Positions 35,052 to 43,680 of a stretch of DNA of 64,000 nt are shown piece after piece. The translations under genes were made by a program, and so were the position numbers. This DNA is from Mesorhizobium opportunistum WSM2075 (GTDB lineage: Bacteria; Pseudomonadota; Alphaproteobacteria; Rhizobiales; Rhizobiaceae), in the NCBI RefSeq assembly GCF_000176035.2, contig NC_015675.1, positions 5,088,001-5,152,000 of the forward strand, given 5' to 3'. Under the pieces are notes generated by a model, which worked only from the letters and a program-made list of their open reading frames with translations, was not told the origin of the DNA and did no database searches. How positions within the stretch are numbered: position 1 is the first letter of the stretch; each line of letters opens with the position of its first letter.

Positions 35052-36404
35052 GTGACAGCGATCCTTGCGGAACGGGCTCTCCTCCCCGATGGCTGGCACA
35101 ACAATGTGCGGATCATTTTCGCCGATGGCCGCATTACGGCCGTCGAGCCCGGAGCCGTTGCATCGGCCGTCGACGAGCGCCATTCCATTCTCGTGCCCGG
35201 CATGCCCAATTTGCACAGCCACGCCTTCCAGCGCGGCATGGCGGGGCTTGCCGAGCTCCGCGGCCCTTCCGCCGACAGTTTCTGGAGCTGGCGCGAGGTG
35301 ATGTACCGCTTCGCGCTGTCGATGACGCCCGACCAGGTCGAGGCAGTTGCGGCGCAGCTCTATGTCGAAATGCTGGAGGCCGGCTTTTCACGCGTCGGCG
35401 AATTCCACTATCTGCATCATGACCGCGATGGAAAACCCTACGCCAATCTTGCCGAGATGGCCGAGCGGATCGCGGCCGCGGCCGGCGAAACCGGCATCGG
35501 CCTGACGCTGCTGCCGGTGTTTTACGCGCATTCGTCTTTTGGCGGCGCGGCTCCAAACGAGGGCCAGCGGCGATTCGTCAACGATGTGAATCAGTTCTCC
35601 CGGCTCGTTGAGAAAAGCCGCGAATCGGTTCGCGCGTTGAATCAAGCTGTCGTCGGCGTCGCACCGCACAGCCTGCGCGCCGCGACGCCCGAAGAACTCA
35701 AGGCCATCGCGGCACTGGCGCCCGATGGGCCGATCCACATTCATGTCGCCGAGCAGGTGAAGGAAGTCGAGGACTGTGTTGCCTGGTCGGGCGCGCGGCC
35801 GGTCGAATTCTTGCTCGCCAACGCTGAGGTCGACCGGCGCTGGTGCCTGATCCATGCCACCCACATGACCGATGCGGAAACCATCGGTATGGCCAGGAGC
35901 GGCGCCGTTGCCGGCCTGTGCCCCATCACCGAGGCCAATCTCGGCGACGGCACCTTTGCCGCGCCGTTGTTCCGGGAACATGGCGGTCGCTTCGGCATCG
36001 GCTCCGATTCCAACGTGCTGATCGGCCTGCCCGACGAATTGCGCCAGCTCGAATATTCGCAGCGCCTCGCCCACCGCGCCCGCAACGTGCTGGCGGTGGC
36101 AGGCGGTTCGACCGGGCGCGCGCTGTTTGACGCGGCACTCGACGGCGGCAGCGTCGCGCTTGGCGCCGGCGCCTCCGAGATCGCCACTGGCGCCGCCGCC
36201 GATCTCGTCTCGCTCGATGCCGACAACCCCTCGCTGGCAGGCAAGACAGGCGACGCGATCCTCGATGCCTGGATCTTCTCCAATGGCAGCAAGGTCGATT
36301 GCGTCTGGGTGCATGGGCAGAAGCAAGTCAGTGGCGGCAAGCATGCCAAGCGCGAGGCCATCGCCGCGCGGTTTCGTAGCGTCATGACAGCACTTTCAGC
36401 ATGA
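35052..36404 (+). CDS. hutF: Formimidoylglutamate deiminase
   Basis: A 450-residue amidohydrolase that converts N-formimino-L-glutamate to N-formyl-L-glutamate and ammonia. Motifs: MPNLHSHAFQRGMAGLAE near 48-65 (metal HxH), HIHVAEQ near 230, HATHMT near 265 and GSDSNVLI near 317. The start is taken as GTG 35052 after a GGAAGCGGAGAG stretch; the upstream part of the frame runs through the operator and hutI and is not coding. It overlaps hutC by four bases. Confidence 0.93.
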   Translation: MTAILAERALLPDGWHNNVRIIFADGRITAVEPGAVASAVDERHSILVPGMPNLHSHAFQRGMAGLAELRGPSADSFWSWREVMYRFALSMTPDQVEAVAAQLYVEMLEAGFSRVGEFHYLHHDRDGKPYANLAEMAERIAAAAGETGIGLTLLPVFYAHSSFGGAAPNEGQRRFVNDVNQFSRLVEKSRESVRALNQAVVGVAPHSLRAATPEELKAIAALAPDGPIHIHVAEQVKEVEDCVAWSGARPVEFLLANAEVDRRWCLIHATHMTDAETIGMARSGAVAGLCPITEANLGDGTFAAPLFREHGGRFGIGSDSNVLIGLPDELRQLEYSQRLAHRARNVLAVAGGSTGRALFDAALDGGSVALGAGASEIATGAAADLVSLDADNPSLAGKTGDAILDAWIFSNGSKVDCVWVHGQKQVSGGKHAKREAIAARFRSVMTALSA

Positions 36405-37141
36405 ACGCGGTCGCAATAGCGGATGCGGACATCGGCGGCGGCTCACTCCACCAGCGCATCCTGTCCGACATCAGCGAGAAGATCCTGTCCGGCACGTGGG
36501 CGCCCGGCCATCGCATCCCGTTCGAGCATGAACTGACCGACCAATATGGCTGTTCACGCATGACGGTGAACAAGGCACTGTCGCAGCTGGCCAAGGCCGG
36601 GCTGATCGAACGGCGGCGGCGCTCCGGCAGTTTCGTCCGCCAGCCGCAGTCGCAGGCGGCGGTGCTGGAAATCCACGACATCAGGATCGAAGTCGAAGCG
36701 CTCGGCCTGCCCTATCGCTACGAGCGCGTGGCGCGGCACAAAAGGCGCAGCAGCGCAGAGGATCGCGGCCTGCTGGAGCTCGACGCGGCCGGATCGGTGC
36801 TGTCGCTGGAATGCCGGCATTTCGCCGGCATGCGGCCGTTCGCGCATGAACAGCGGCTGATCAACCTCGCCGCCGTGCCTGGGGCGGCCGACGAGGAATT
36901 TCTCGATGTCGCGCCTGGCCCGTGGCTGATCGGCCGCGTGCCGTGGAGCGAGGCCGAGCACCGCATCCGCGCGGTTGCCGCCGACAGGCAGATCGCGGCG
37001 GCGCTCGACATCGCCGCCGGTGCACCCTGCCTGGTGGTCGAACGACGGACGTGGAGCGCCGAACACCCGGTCACCCATGTCCGCTTCACCTACGCGGCCG
37101 AGAGCCACACGCTGGTGGCAAGGTTCAGGCCGCAGGGATGA
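36401..37141 (+). CDS. hutC: Histidine utilisation repressor (GntR family)
   Basis: A 246-residue regulator with an N-terminal winged helix (residues about 15-80; GHRIPFEHELTDQYGCSRMT and TVNKALSQLAKAGLIERRR) and a C-terminal UTRA ligand domain, the layout of HutC. It would bind the palindrome upstream of hutF and repress both hut arms until urocanate accumulates. Start overlaps the hutF stop (ATGA), so the repressor is made together with HutF, giving negative autoregulation. Confidence 0.95.
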   Translation: MNAVAIADADIGGGSLHQRILSDISEKILSGTWAPGHRIPFEHELTDQYGCSRMTVNKALSQLAKAGLIERRRRSGSFVRQPQSQAAVLEIHDIRIEVEALGLPYRYERVARHKRRSSAEDRGLLELDAAGSVLSLECRHFAGMRPFAHEQRLINLAAVPGAADEEFLDVAPGPWLIGRVPWSEAEHRIRAVAADRQIAAALDIAAGAPCLVVERRTWSAEHPVTHVRFTYAAESHTLVARFRPQG

Positions 37142-37143
37142 GT

Positions 37144-37310
37144 GATCTCCCCCCTCGTGGGGGAGATGTCCGGCAGGACAGAGGAGGCGCCGTAGAGCGC
37201 GACCCTCGATGTTGCCTGGCATGAGCTTACTCAAAAACCGGGAAGGCCGGCGGGACAGCGCCCCCCTCTGCCTTGCCAGGCATCTCCCCCACGAGGGGGG
37301 AGATCGGCAG
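37144..37310. repeat. Composite inverted repeat (REPIN-like), copy B
   Basis: Unit one at 37144-37200 and unit two, inverted, at 37256-37310. Both hold the C-block/G-block hairpin (ATCTCCCCC...GGGGGGAGAT) and the gtcctgccgg or caggacagagg block. It separates the convergent hutC and RidA genes, where it may end transcription from both sides. Confidence 0.85.
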
Positions 37311-37320
37311 TTTCAATGCC

Positions 37321-37665
37321 TCAAATCGCCGCCGTGATGATGATCTCGACCAGATATTCCGGGCTGGCGAGCTTGGCTTCGCCGGTGGCGCGGGCAGGCG
37401 TGTGGCCCTTCGGCACCCACTTGTCCCATTCCGCATTCATCTCGGCGAAGGTGCCCATGTCGTCCAGCCAGATGATCGCCTGCAGGATCTTGGTCTTGTC
37501 GGTGCCGGCCTTGGCCAGCAACTCGTCGATGGTCGCCAGGATATCCCGGGTCTGCGAGGCAACGTTGCCGCCCGGCTCGCCGACCTGGCCGGCCAGGTAG
37601 ACGGTGTTGCCATGGATGACGATCTGGGTCATGCGCGGGCCTACATCGATGCGACGAATGCTCAT
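37321..37665 (-). CDS. RidA family protein
   Basis: A 114-residue protein of the YjgF/YER057c/UK114 (Rid) family. The N-terminal MTQIVIHGNTVYLAGQVGE and C-terminal PEYLVEIIITAAI match, and an Arg in PARATGEAKLASPEY is where substrate-binding Arg sits. RidA-like members hydrolyse reactive imine/enamine intermediates made by PLP enzymes, but subfamily roles vary. It is a stand-alone gene convergent with hutC; ATG 37665 is chosen over a long upstream extension. Confidence 0.88.
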   Translation of the reverse strand: MSIRRIDVGPRMTQIVIHGNTVYLAGQVGEPGGNVASQTRDILATIDELLAKAGTDKTKILQAIIWLDDMGTFAEMNAEWDKWVPKGHTPARATGEAKLASPEYLVEIIITAAI

Positions 37666-37823
37666 GGGATGTTTTCCTTCCTTTTGTCGGTCGCGCCTCT
37701 TTAGAGTCGCGACTTGCTTCGGGCAAGGCCGCCGGACCCAAATCCCCTTGGACCAGCCAGGGACGGGATTCACGGCAAGTTGTGCCGCCGGCCGCAATTC
37801 CGCCCGATTGGCTTGTTGACTAA

Positions 37824-37838
37824 TGTAATAACATCACA
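37824..37838. promoter_or_regulatory. Zur-like box upstream of the zinc transporter
   Basis: TGTAATAACATCACA fits a palindromic TGTNATNNNATNACA, similar to zinc uptake regulator sites in alphaproteobacteria. It lies 33 bases before ATG 37857 and 52 bases before ATG 37890. Binding is inferred from pattern and context. Confidence 0.6.
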
Positions 37839-37889
37839 TATCCAACCGGTCTCTGCATGCAGCCGGATTTGGCCTGCCCACGGAACGAT

Positions 37890-38708
37890 ATGACCCAGAC
37901 CTGCCTGACATTCCGTGACCTGACACTGGGCTACAACAGCCATCCCGCGATCCATCATCTCGACGGCACGATCCGCAAGGGCTCGCTGACGGCCGTGGTC
38001 GGCGCCAATGGTTCGGGCAAGTCGACGCTGATGAAGGGCATTGTCGGGGTTCTGAAGCCGATGGCCGGCAGCGTGATCCGGGCGCCCGGCGTGCGCGCCG
38101 CCTACCTGCCGCAGCAGTCGGAGCTTGATCGCTCCTTCCCGGCGCGCGTCGTCGATCTGGTCTCGCTCGGCCTGTGGCCGAAGCGCGGCATGCTCGGCCG
38201 CTACACCAAGGAAGATCGCGACTCCGTCAGCCGGGCGCTGATGGCGGTCGGCCTCGGCGGTTTCGAGAAGCGGCCGATCGACACGCTTTCGGGCGGACAG
38301 TTGCAGCGCACGCTGTTTGCCCGCGTGCTGCTGCAGGACGCCGATCTGATCCTCCTCGACGAGCCGTTCAACGCCGTCGATGCCAAGACGGTTGGCGACC
38401 TGATCGCGCTGATCAAGCGTTGGCATGGCGAGGAACGCACCATCATGGTCGTCGTCCATGACCTCGACCTGGTGCGCCAGAATTTCCCCGAAACGCTGCT
38501 TTTGGCCCGCCAGCCCATCGCCTGGGGCGAAACCAGGGAAACGTTGAAGCCGGAAAATCTTCTGCGCGCACGCCGTTTCCACGAAGCCTGGGAGGAAAAC
38601 GCTCCCTGGTGCGAGCCGGACGAGCACGCCCATGGGCCCGATCACGACCATCATAGCCACGATCACGATCATGATCATCACCACGGCGCCGGACCGAGGG
38701 CTGCCTGA
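37890..38708 (+). CDS. Zinc ABC transporter ATP-binding protein (ZnuC/AztA-like)
   Basis: A 272-residue ABC ATPase. Walker A GANGSGKST near residue 37-45, signature LSGGQLQR near 134, Walker B LILLDEPFNAVD near 153, and the switch His in VVHDLD. The last 30 residues are His-rich (DHDHHSHDHDHDHHH), a likely zinc-binding tail in the cytosol. It leads a three-gene operon, overlapping the permease start by one base. ATG 37890 is used because similarity begins there; ATG 37857 is possible. Confidence 0.88.
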   Translation: MTQTCLTFRDLTLGYNSHPAIHHLDGTIRKGSLTAVVGANGSGKSTLMKGIVGVLKPMAGSVIRAPGVRAAYLPQQSELDRSFPARVVDLVSLGLWPKRGMLGRYTKEDRDSVSRALMAVGLGGFEKRPIDTLSGGQLQRTLFARVLLQDADLILLDEPFNAVDAKTVGDLIALIKRWHGEERTIMVVVHDLDLVRQNFPETLLLARQPIAWGETRETLKPENLLRARRFHEAWEENAPWCEPDEHAHGPDHDHHSHDHDHDHHHGAGPRAA

Positions 38709-39583
38709 TGGACATGCTCTATGGTCTCTTGATCGCGCCCTTCGCCGATTTCGCCTTCATGCAGCGGGCGCTGGTCGGCTCGCTGATGCTATCGCTCGGC
38801 GCCTGCCCGGTCGGCGTTTTCCTGATGCTGCGGCGCATGAGCCTGTCCGGCGATGCCATGGCGCATGCCATCCTGCCGGGTGCGGCCGCGGGCTTCCTGT
38901 TTTATGGGCTGGAAATCCTGCCGATGACGATTGGCGGCCTGATTGCCGGCGTCATCGTCGCGCTCGGCGCCGGTGCGGTCTCGCGCTTCACCATCCAGCG
39001 CGAGGACGCCTCGATGGCGGCCTTCTATTTGATTTCGCTCGCCATCGGCGTGCTGATGGTGTCGATCCGCGGCTCCAGCGTCGATCTCATGCATGTGCTG
39101 TTCGGCACCGTGCTGGCGCTCAACAACGAGGCGCTGACACTGATCGGCGGCATTGTCGCGGTAACGCTGGTCAGCCTCGCCATTTTCTGGCGGGCTTTGG
39201 TCGCCGAATGCCTCGATCCGCTGTTCCTGCGCTCGGTCAGCCGCATGGGCAGTCCAGTGCACTTCATCTTCCTCGGCCTCGTCGTGCTCAATCTGGTGGG
39301 CGGCTTCCAGGCGCTCGGCACGCTTCTGTCGGTCGGGCTGATGATGCTGCCCGCCGCTGCCGCCCGCTTCTGGACCGTGCGCGTCGAGCCGATGTGCGTG
39401 CTGGCGGTTCTGATCGGCTTTGCCTCCTGCATCGCAGGGCTGCTGTTGTCCTATCACGCCTCGCTGCCATCCGGCCCGGCCATCATCCTGTCGTCCGGCG
39501 TCGTCTATTTCGCCTCGATCCTGTTCGGCACGCGCGGCATCCTGCGCGCCCGCATTATCCACCACCGTCACAGAACGGCCTGA
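38708..39583 (+). CDS. Zinc ABC transporter permease (ZnuB/AztB-like)
   Basis: A 291-residue permease of the ABC-3 metal family with about eight membrane helices. The signature SLSGDAMAHAILPGAAAGFL near residues 45-64 and LLSVGLMMLPAAAARFW near 206-222 are characteristic of zinc and manganese permeases. It would form a homodimer with two ATPase subunits. Its C terminus ends in RIIHHRHRTA, adding more His. The binding protein gene follows after 27 bases. Confidence 0.9.
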   Translation: MDMLYGLLIAPFADFAFMQRALVGSLMLSLGACPVGVFLMLRRMSLSGDAMAHAILPGAAAGFLFYGLEILPMTIGGLIAGVIVALGAGAVSRFTIQREDASMAAFYLISLAIGVLMVSIRGSSVDLMHVLFGTVLALNNEALTLIGGIVAVTLVSLAIFWRALVAECLDPLFLRSVSRMGSPVHFIFLGLVVLNLVGGFQALGTLLSVGLMMLPAAAARFWTVRVEPMCVLAVLIGFASCIAGLLLSYHASLPSGPAIILSSGVVYFASILFGTRGILRARIIHHRHRTA

Positions 39584-39610
39584 TCCCCGCCCCCCAAAGG
39601 AGACTTGACC

Positions 39611-40552
39611 ATGCTGAAATCACTCCGTGCCGCCCTGGCGATGAGCGTTATAACATTAACCGCCTTTGGCGCCTCATCGGCCCTCGCGGCACCGCTGAAA
39701 GTGGTCGCCAGCTTCACGGTCATCGCCGATTTCGCCAAAAATGTCGGCGGCGACCGCATCGACGTCACCACCATCGTCGGGCCGGATGGGGACGCCCATG
39801 TCTACGAGCCGAGCCCGGCCGATGCTGTGGCCATGGCCAAGGCCGATATCGTGCTGGTCAACGGCTTGCATTTCGAAGGTTTCCTGCAGCGGCTGGTCGA
39901 TGCCAGCGCCACCAAGGCCTCGATCATCACCTTGACCAAGGGGGTGACGCCGATCGACTTCAAGCCTGAATTCGCCGACGCGGACGCCGCCGAAGGCGCC
40001 GGCACCGGCGGCGGCAAGACGGTCACCGATCCGCACGCCTTCCAGTCGATCGCCAACGCCAGGATCTATGTGAAGAATATCGCCGAGGCCTTCTGCGCGG
40101 CCGACAGCGATGGTTGCGTCTCCTACCAGACCAATGCCGCGACCTACACCAAGAAGCTCGATGCGTTGGAAGGCGAAGTGAAGACAGCGATCCAGTCGAT
40201 CCCGGAGGCGAAGCGCGTCGTCATCACCTCGCACGATGCGTTCGGCTATTTCGAGCACGCATACGGCCTGACCTTCCTCGCCCCGCAGGGCATCTCGACC
40301 GATTCCGAACCGTCAGCAGCCGACGTCGCCAAGCTGGTCACCCAGGTGAAGCAGGACAAGGCAGCCGCGATCTTCGTCGAGAACATCACCAATCCGCGCC
40401 TGATCGAGCAGATCGCCGATGAAACCGGCATCAAGGTGGGCGGCACGCTCTATTCGGACGCGCTGTCGCAGCCCGATGGCCCGGCCTCGACCTATATCGA
40501 CATGATGCACAACAACATCCGCCAGATCAAAGGCGCGATCCTCGGCAGCTGA
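39611..40552 (+). CDS. Zinc ABC transporter substrate-binding protein (ZnuA/AztC-like)
   Basis: A 313-residue cluster A-I binding protein with a Sec signal (cleavage likely after SSALA near 27). Zinc ligands by position are His in GDAHVYEP, His in VTDPHAFQS, His in VITSHDAFG and Asp in LYSDALS, a His3-Asp set typical of zinc. The His-rich loop of classical ZnuA is replaced by an acidic/Gly stretch (EFADADAAEGAGTGGG), which points to the AztC branch. Two Cys (FCAADSDGC) may form a disulfide. AAGGAGA precedes ATG 39611; the TTG at 39605 is not used. Confidence 0.88.
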   Translation: MLKSLRAALAMSVITLTAFGASSALAAPLKVVASFTVIADFAKNVGGDRIDVTTIVGPDGDAHVYEPSPADAVAMAKADIVLVNGLHFEGFLQRLVDASATKASIITLTKGVTPIDFKPEFADADAAEGAGTGGGKTVTDPHAFQSIANARIYVKNIAEAFCAADSDGCVSYQTNAATYTKKLDALEGEVKTAIQSIPEAKRVVITSHDAFGYFEHAYGLTFLAPQGISTDSEPSAADVAKLVTQVKQDKAAAIFVENITNPRLIEQIADETGIKVGGTLYSDALSQPDGPASTYIDMMHNNIRQIKGAILGS

Positions 40553-40566
40553 GGCGAGCCAGCGCT

Positions 40567-40601
40567 ATCCAACCGGGTCGCATTGGCCCGGTTGGATTTT
40601 T
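40567..40601 (+). terminator. Rho-independent terminator of the zinc transporter operon
   Basis: An 11-bp perfect stem (40567-40577 with 40587-40597), a nine-base loop and five T's ending at 40601. It sits 15 bases after the stop of the binding protein gene. Confidence 0.92.
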
Positions 40602-40704
40602 CCGCGCACAATGTCTATTTGGCAGAGAATTCTCTCGATGCGGATTGCCGCGCATGCAGGGCGGTGGCAAGACTGCCTCCAGACCAGATTGCGAGGATGC
40701 TGCC

Positions 40705-41043
40705 ATGGAATACCGCGAGATCAGTGAAGACTATTCGGTTTCGGGCCAGATCCAGCCCGAAGACGCCGCCGCCATCAAGGAAGCCGGCTTCAAGAGCGTG
40801 ATCTGCAACCGCCCCGATGACGAGCAGCCCGGCCAGCCTTCGGCCGACACGGTAAAGGCGGCGGTGGAAGCCGCCGGCCTCGCCTTCCGCTACATTCCCG
40901 TCATCAGCGGCCAGATCACCGCCGAGAATGTCGAGGATCAGGCCGAGGCGCTGGACGAATTGGAAGGCCCGGTGTTCGCCTATTGCCGTTCCGGTGCGCG
41001 CTGCACCAATCTTTATGGGCTGATCCAGCAGTCGAAGGGCTGA
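40705..41043 (+). CDS. TIGR01244/DUF442 family phosphatase-like (Blh-type) protein
   Basis: A 112-residue protein with a protein-tyrosine-phosphatase fold. The active-site loop CRSGARC is at residues 94-100, preceded by hydrophobic strand PVFAY. The family (TIGR01244, DUF442) includes the N-terminal domain of beta-lactamase-like Blh proteins linked to sulfur metabolism and biofilm control, where it is fused to a metallo-hydrolase; here it is free-standing. An ATG at 40705 is used; the longer frame upstream lacks similarity. A terminator separates it from the zinc operon. Confidence 0.85.
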   Translation: MEYREISEDYSVSGQIQPEDAAAIKEAGFKSVICNRPDDEQPGQPSADTVKAAVEAAGLAFRYIPVISGQITAENVEDQAEALDELEGPVFAYCRSGARCTNLYGLIQQSKG

Positions 41044-41097
41044 ACGGTCTCATCATCGCAGATGAAGGAACGCCAAATTCCAGCGATGGTGATCCTT

Positions 41098-41261
41098 CAC
41101 ACCCCCCTCTGTCCTGCCGGACATCTCCCCTGCAAGGGGGGAGATTGGCAGCATTGGGCTCAGCACCATTCTGCAGCGTTGGCAATTTGCGAAAGCGAAA
41201 GTGACATCCGATCTCCCCCCTTGTGGGGGAGATGGCCGGCAGGCCAGAGGGGGGTGCTGTC
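41098..41261. repeat. Composite inverted repeat (REPIN-like), copy C
   Basis: Units at 41098-41150 and, inverted, 41209-41261, each with the gtcctgccgg or ccggcaggcc block and a C-block/G-block hairpin. The spacer is the reverse complement version of that in copies A and D (read on the minus strand it gives gtcactttcgctttcgc), so the whole element is flipped. It lies between two convergent genes. Confidence 0.85.
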
Positions 41262-41292
41262 CCTCCGACGTATCAAGTGAAATTCGCTCAGA

Positions 41293-41760
41293 CTAAATCG
41301 GCAGTGCGCCAGTTTCCTTCAGCGTCTCGAGAACGATCGCCGTCTTCACGTGCTGCACGGATTCGTGCGGCAGGAGCACGCCGTTGACGAACTCCGATAG
41401 TGATTTGAGATCCGGCGTCACCACTTTCAGGATGTAATCCATCTCGCCGGTCAGCGCGTGCGCCTCCTGCACCTCCGGCAGCCGCGCCACCAATTCGCCG
41501 AAACGCCGTGCATTGTCGCGGTTGTGGGTGGCCAAGGTCACCGAAATGACGTTGACCAGCGAGAAGCCGAGCTTGTCGCGGTCGAGCACGGCCCGATAGC
41601 CCTTGATATAGCCGTCTTCCTCCAGCCGCTGGCGACGGCGCGAGCATTGCGACGCCGACAGGTTGACTCGCTCTGAAAGGTCGTTGTTGGTCAGCCGGGC
41701 GTCGCCCTGCAAGAGCGCCATTATCTTGCGGTCGAATTGATCAATGCGCGCCTCATCCAT
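41293..41760 (-). CDS. Lrp/AsnC family transcriptional regulator
   Basis: A 155-residue regulator: helix-turn-helix at about 20-60 (LTNNDLSERVNLSASQCSRR) and a C-terminal RAM ligand domain with HALTGEMDYILKVVTPDL near 100-120. It diverges from hppD with 138 bases between the starts, so it most likely senses an aromatic amino acid and controls hppD, as similar regulators do elsewhere. ATG 41760 has GGGAG seven bases before it. Confidence 0.9.
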   Translation of the reverse strand: MDEARIDQFDRKIMALLQGDARLTNNDLSERVNLSASQCSRRRQRLEEDGYIKGYRAVLDRDKLGFSLVNVISVTLATHNRDNARRFGELVARLPEVQEAHALTGEMDYILKVVTPDLKSLSEFVNGVLLPHESVQHVKTAIVLETLKETGALPI

Positions 41761-41801
41761 GCTTTTCTCCCGCAACATGCACGCTTCACGCACGAGATGA
41801 T

Positions 41802-41820
41802 CATTTCAAGCGTTTGAATG
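41802..41820. promoter_or_regulatory. Candidate Lrp-type operator between lrp and hppD
   Basis: CATTTCAA-GCG-TTTGAATG is an imperfect palindrome (six of eight positions pair) in the shared control region. Lrp/AsnC proteins bind such AT-rich dyads; this is context-based. Confidence 0.4.
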
Positions 41821-41898
41821 CAAGCACCATGCACCGGCTCCGCGCTATGATGGCGTCAGATGGCCTTTTCAGGCCAAGCCAGCTTTCGGAGGAATGCC

Positions 41899-43011
41899 AT
41901 GGGTCCCTTTCCGCACGACGCCCCGCCCGCCACGATCAGCAGGGACAACCCCGCCGGTACCGATGGTTTCGAGTTCGTCGAATTCGCGCATCCGGAGCCG
42001 CAGAAGCTGGCCGAGCTGTTCACCCGCATGGGCTATGTGGCGGTGGCCAGGCACCGCACCAAGGACGTCACCGTCTGGCGCCAGGGCGACATCAACTATG
42101 TCGTCAATGCCGAGCCGGGTTCGCACGCCATGAAGTTCGTCGACAAGCATGGTCCCTGCGCGGCCTCGATGGCGTGGCGGGTGGTGGATGCCAAGCACGC
42201 TTTCGATCACGCCGTTGCCAAAGGTGCCACGCCCTACGAAGGCGACGACAAGGCGCTCGACGTTCCGGCCATCGTCGGTATTGGCGGTTCGCTGCTCTAT
42301 TTCATCGACACCTATGGCAAGAAGGGTTCAGCCTATGACGTCGAGTTCGAGTGGCTCGGCGCGCGCGATCCACGGCCGCAAGGCGTCGGCTTCTATTACC
42401 TCGACCACCTGACCCACAATGTCTATCGCGGCCAGATGGACAAATGGTGGGATTTCTACCGCAATCTGTTCGGCTTCAAGCAGATCCACTTCTTCGACAT
42501 CGACGGCAAGATCACCGGTCTGGTCAGCCGCGCCATCACCTCGCCCTGCGGCAAGATCCGCATTCCGCTCAACGAATCCAAGGACGAGACCAGCCAGATC
42601 GCCGAGTACCTGAAGAAGTACAATGGCGAAGGCATCCAGCACATCGCCGTCGGCACCGACGAGATCTACGCCGCCACCGACAAGCTCGCCGACAACGGGC
42701 TGAAATTCATGCCCGGCCCGCCCGAGACTTACTACAATATGTCGTACGACCGAGTGAACGGCCATGACGAGCCGATCGAGCGGATGAAGAAGCACGGCAT
42801 CCTGATCGACGGCGAAGGCGTGGTCGACGGCGGCATGACCAAGATTCTCTTGCAGATCTTCTCGAAGACCGTGATCGGCCCGATCTTCTTCGAGTTCATC
42901 CAGAGGAAGGGCGACGAAGGCTTTGGCGAAGGCAATTTCCGCGCGCTGTTCGAATCGATCGAGCAGGACCAGATCAAGCGCGGCGTGATCAAGGTTCAGG
43001 CGGCGGAGTAG
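41899..43011 (+). CDS. hppD: 4-hydroxyphenylpyruvate dioxygenase
   Basis: A 370-residue non-heme iron dioxygenase converting 4-hydroxyphenylpyruvate to homogentisate in tyrosine breakdown. The iron ligands are His170 (YYLDHLTHN), His248 (GIQHIAVGT) and Glu332 (FFEFIQRKG). Two VOC half-domains fill the length. CGGAGG precedes ATG 41899. The product feeds HmgA, encoded about 3 kb away on the other strand. Confidence 0.97.
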   Translation: MGPFPHDAPPATISRDNPAGTDGFEFVEFAHPEPQKLAELFTRMGYVAVARHRTKDVTVWRQGDINYVVNAEPGSHAMKFVDKHGPCAASMAWRVVDAKHAFDHAVAKGATPYEGDDKALDVPAIVGIGGSLLYFIDTYGKKGSAYDVEFEWLGARDPRPQGVGFYYLDHLTHNVYRGQMDKWWDFYRNLFGFKQIHFFDIDGKITGLVSRAITSPCGKIRIPLNESKDETSQIAEYLKKYNGEGIQHIAVGTDEIYAATDKLADNGLKFMPGPPETYYNMSYDRVNGHDEPIERMKKHGILIDGEGVVDGGMTKILLQIFSKTVIGPIFFEFIQRKGDEGFGEGNFRALFESIEQDQIKRGVIKVQAAE

Positions 43012-43048
43012 AGCGAGGCGACACCGGAGTTCTTGCGGCTCAATCGAT

Positions 43049-43070
43049 TATGACCTAAATTATGGTCATA
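43049..43070. promoter_or_regulatory. Inverted repeat upstream of the first toxin-antitoxin pair
   Basis: TATGACC (43049-43055) and GGTCATA (43064-43070) flank eight AT-rich bases, 11 bases before the antitoxin start. This is where Phd/YefM-type antitoxins bind to repress their own operon. Confidence 0.6.
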
Positions 43071-43081
43071 GGAGTCTGACG

Positions 43082-43309
43082 ATGAACGTTCCGATGGCGA
43101 AAGCGAAGGCCCAGCTCTCCGAGTTGGTGAAGCGTGCCCAGGCTGGCGAAGAAATCCATCTGACCCGGCATGGGGAAATTGTCGCTACCTTGAGCGCTCC
43201 CGCCCGGCCCGGCGGCAGCCAGCGCTTGCTTGGAGCCTTGAAAGGCAAAGTCTGGATATCGGATGATTTTGACGAACTCGGTCCCGAATGGGACGAGTAC
43301 ATTAAATGA
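43082..43309 (+). CDS. Phd/YefM-family antitoxin (VapB-type)
   Basis: A 75-residue antitoxin. The Phd/YefM fold is visible in MAKAKAQLSELVKRAQAGEE, then IHLTRHGEIVATLS, and the C-terminal acidic tail (DDFDELGPEWDEYIK) is the part that blocks the toxin. It overlaps the PIN toxin start by four bases. Likely binds the palindrome just upstream to repress the pair. Confidence 0.9.
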   Translation: MNVPMAKAKAQLSELVKRAQAGEEIHLTRHGEIVATLSAPARPGGSQRLLGALKGKVWISDDFDELGPEWDEYIK

Positions 43310-43680
43310 GCGGCAAATATCTGGTCGATACCCATATTCTGCTTTGGGTGCTCAACGCGGATTCACGTCTTTCGGACCATCATCGCGACATCTTTCTCGC
43401 AGGCAGGGAAGTGATCATCAGCGCCGTCTCGGTAGCGGAGATCGCGATCAAGAAATCGATCGGCAAAGTCACGCTCACAGGCGACGTCGTGGACATTCTG
43501 CGATCAAACGGGATTCCGATCCTCGGCATAAACGAACTGCACGCGGCGAGACTTGAGCATCTGCCGCTTCATCACCGCGATCCCTTCGATCGTCTGCTCG
43601 TTGCACAGGCTCAAATTGAAGGCCTGACCTTGGTCACCGCGGACCGGCAATTTTCAAGCTACGACGTCGCGTTGGTCTGA
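43306..43680 (+). CDS. PIN domain toxin (VapC family)
   Basis: A 124-residue PIN-fold RNase. Conserved acidic residues: Asp8 in YLVDTHILLW, Glu44 in SVAEIAIKK, Asp near 93 in HRDPFDRLL and Asp near 112 in LVTADRQF. Its last 22 bases overlap the convergent DinB gene. The module lies between hppD and the homogentisate genes, breaking a catabolic neighbourhood. Confidence 0.92.
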   Translation: MSGKYLVDTHILLWVLNADSRLSDHHRDIFLAGREVIISAVSVAEIAIKKSIGKVTLTGDVVDILRSNGIPILGINELHAARLEHLPLHHRDPFDRLLVAQAQIEGLTLVTADRQFSSYDVALV

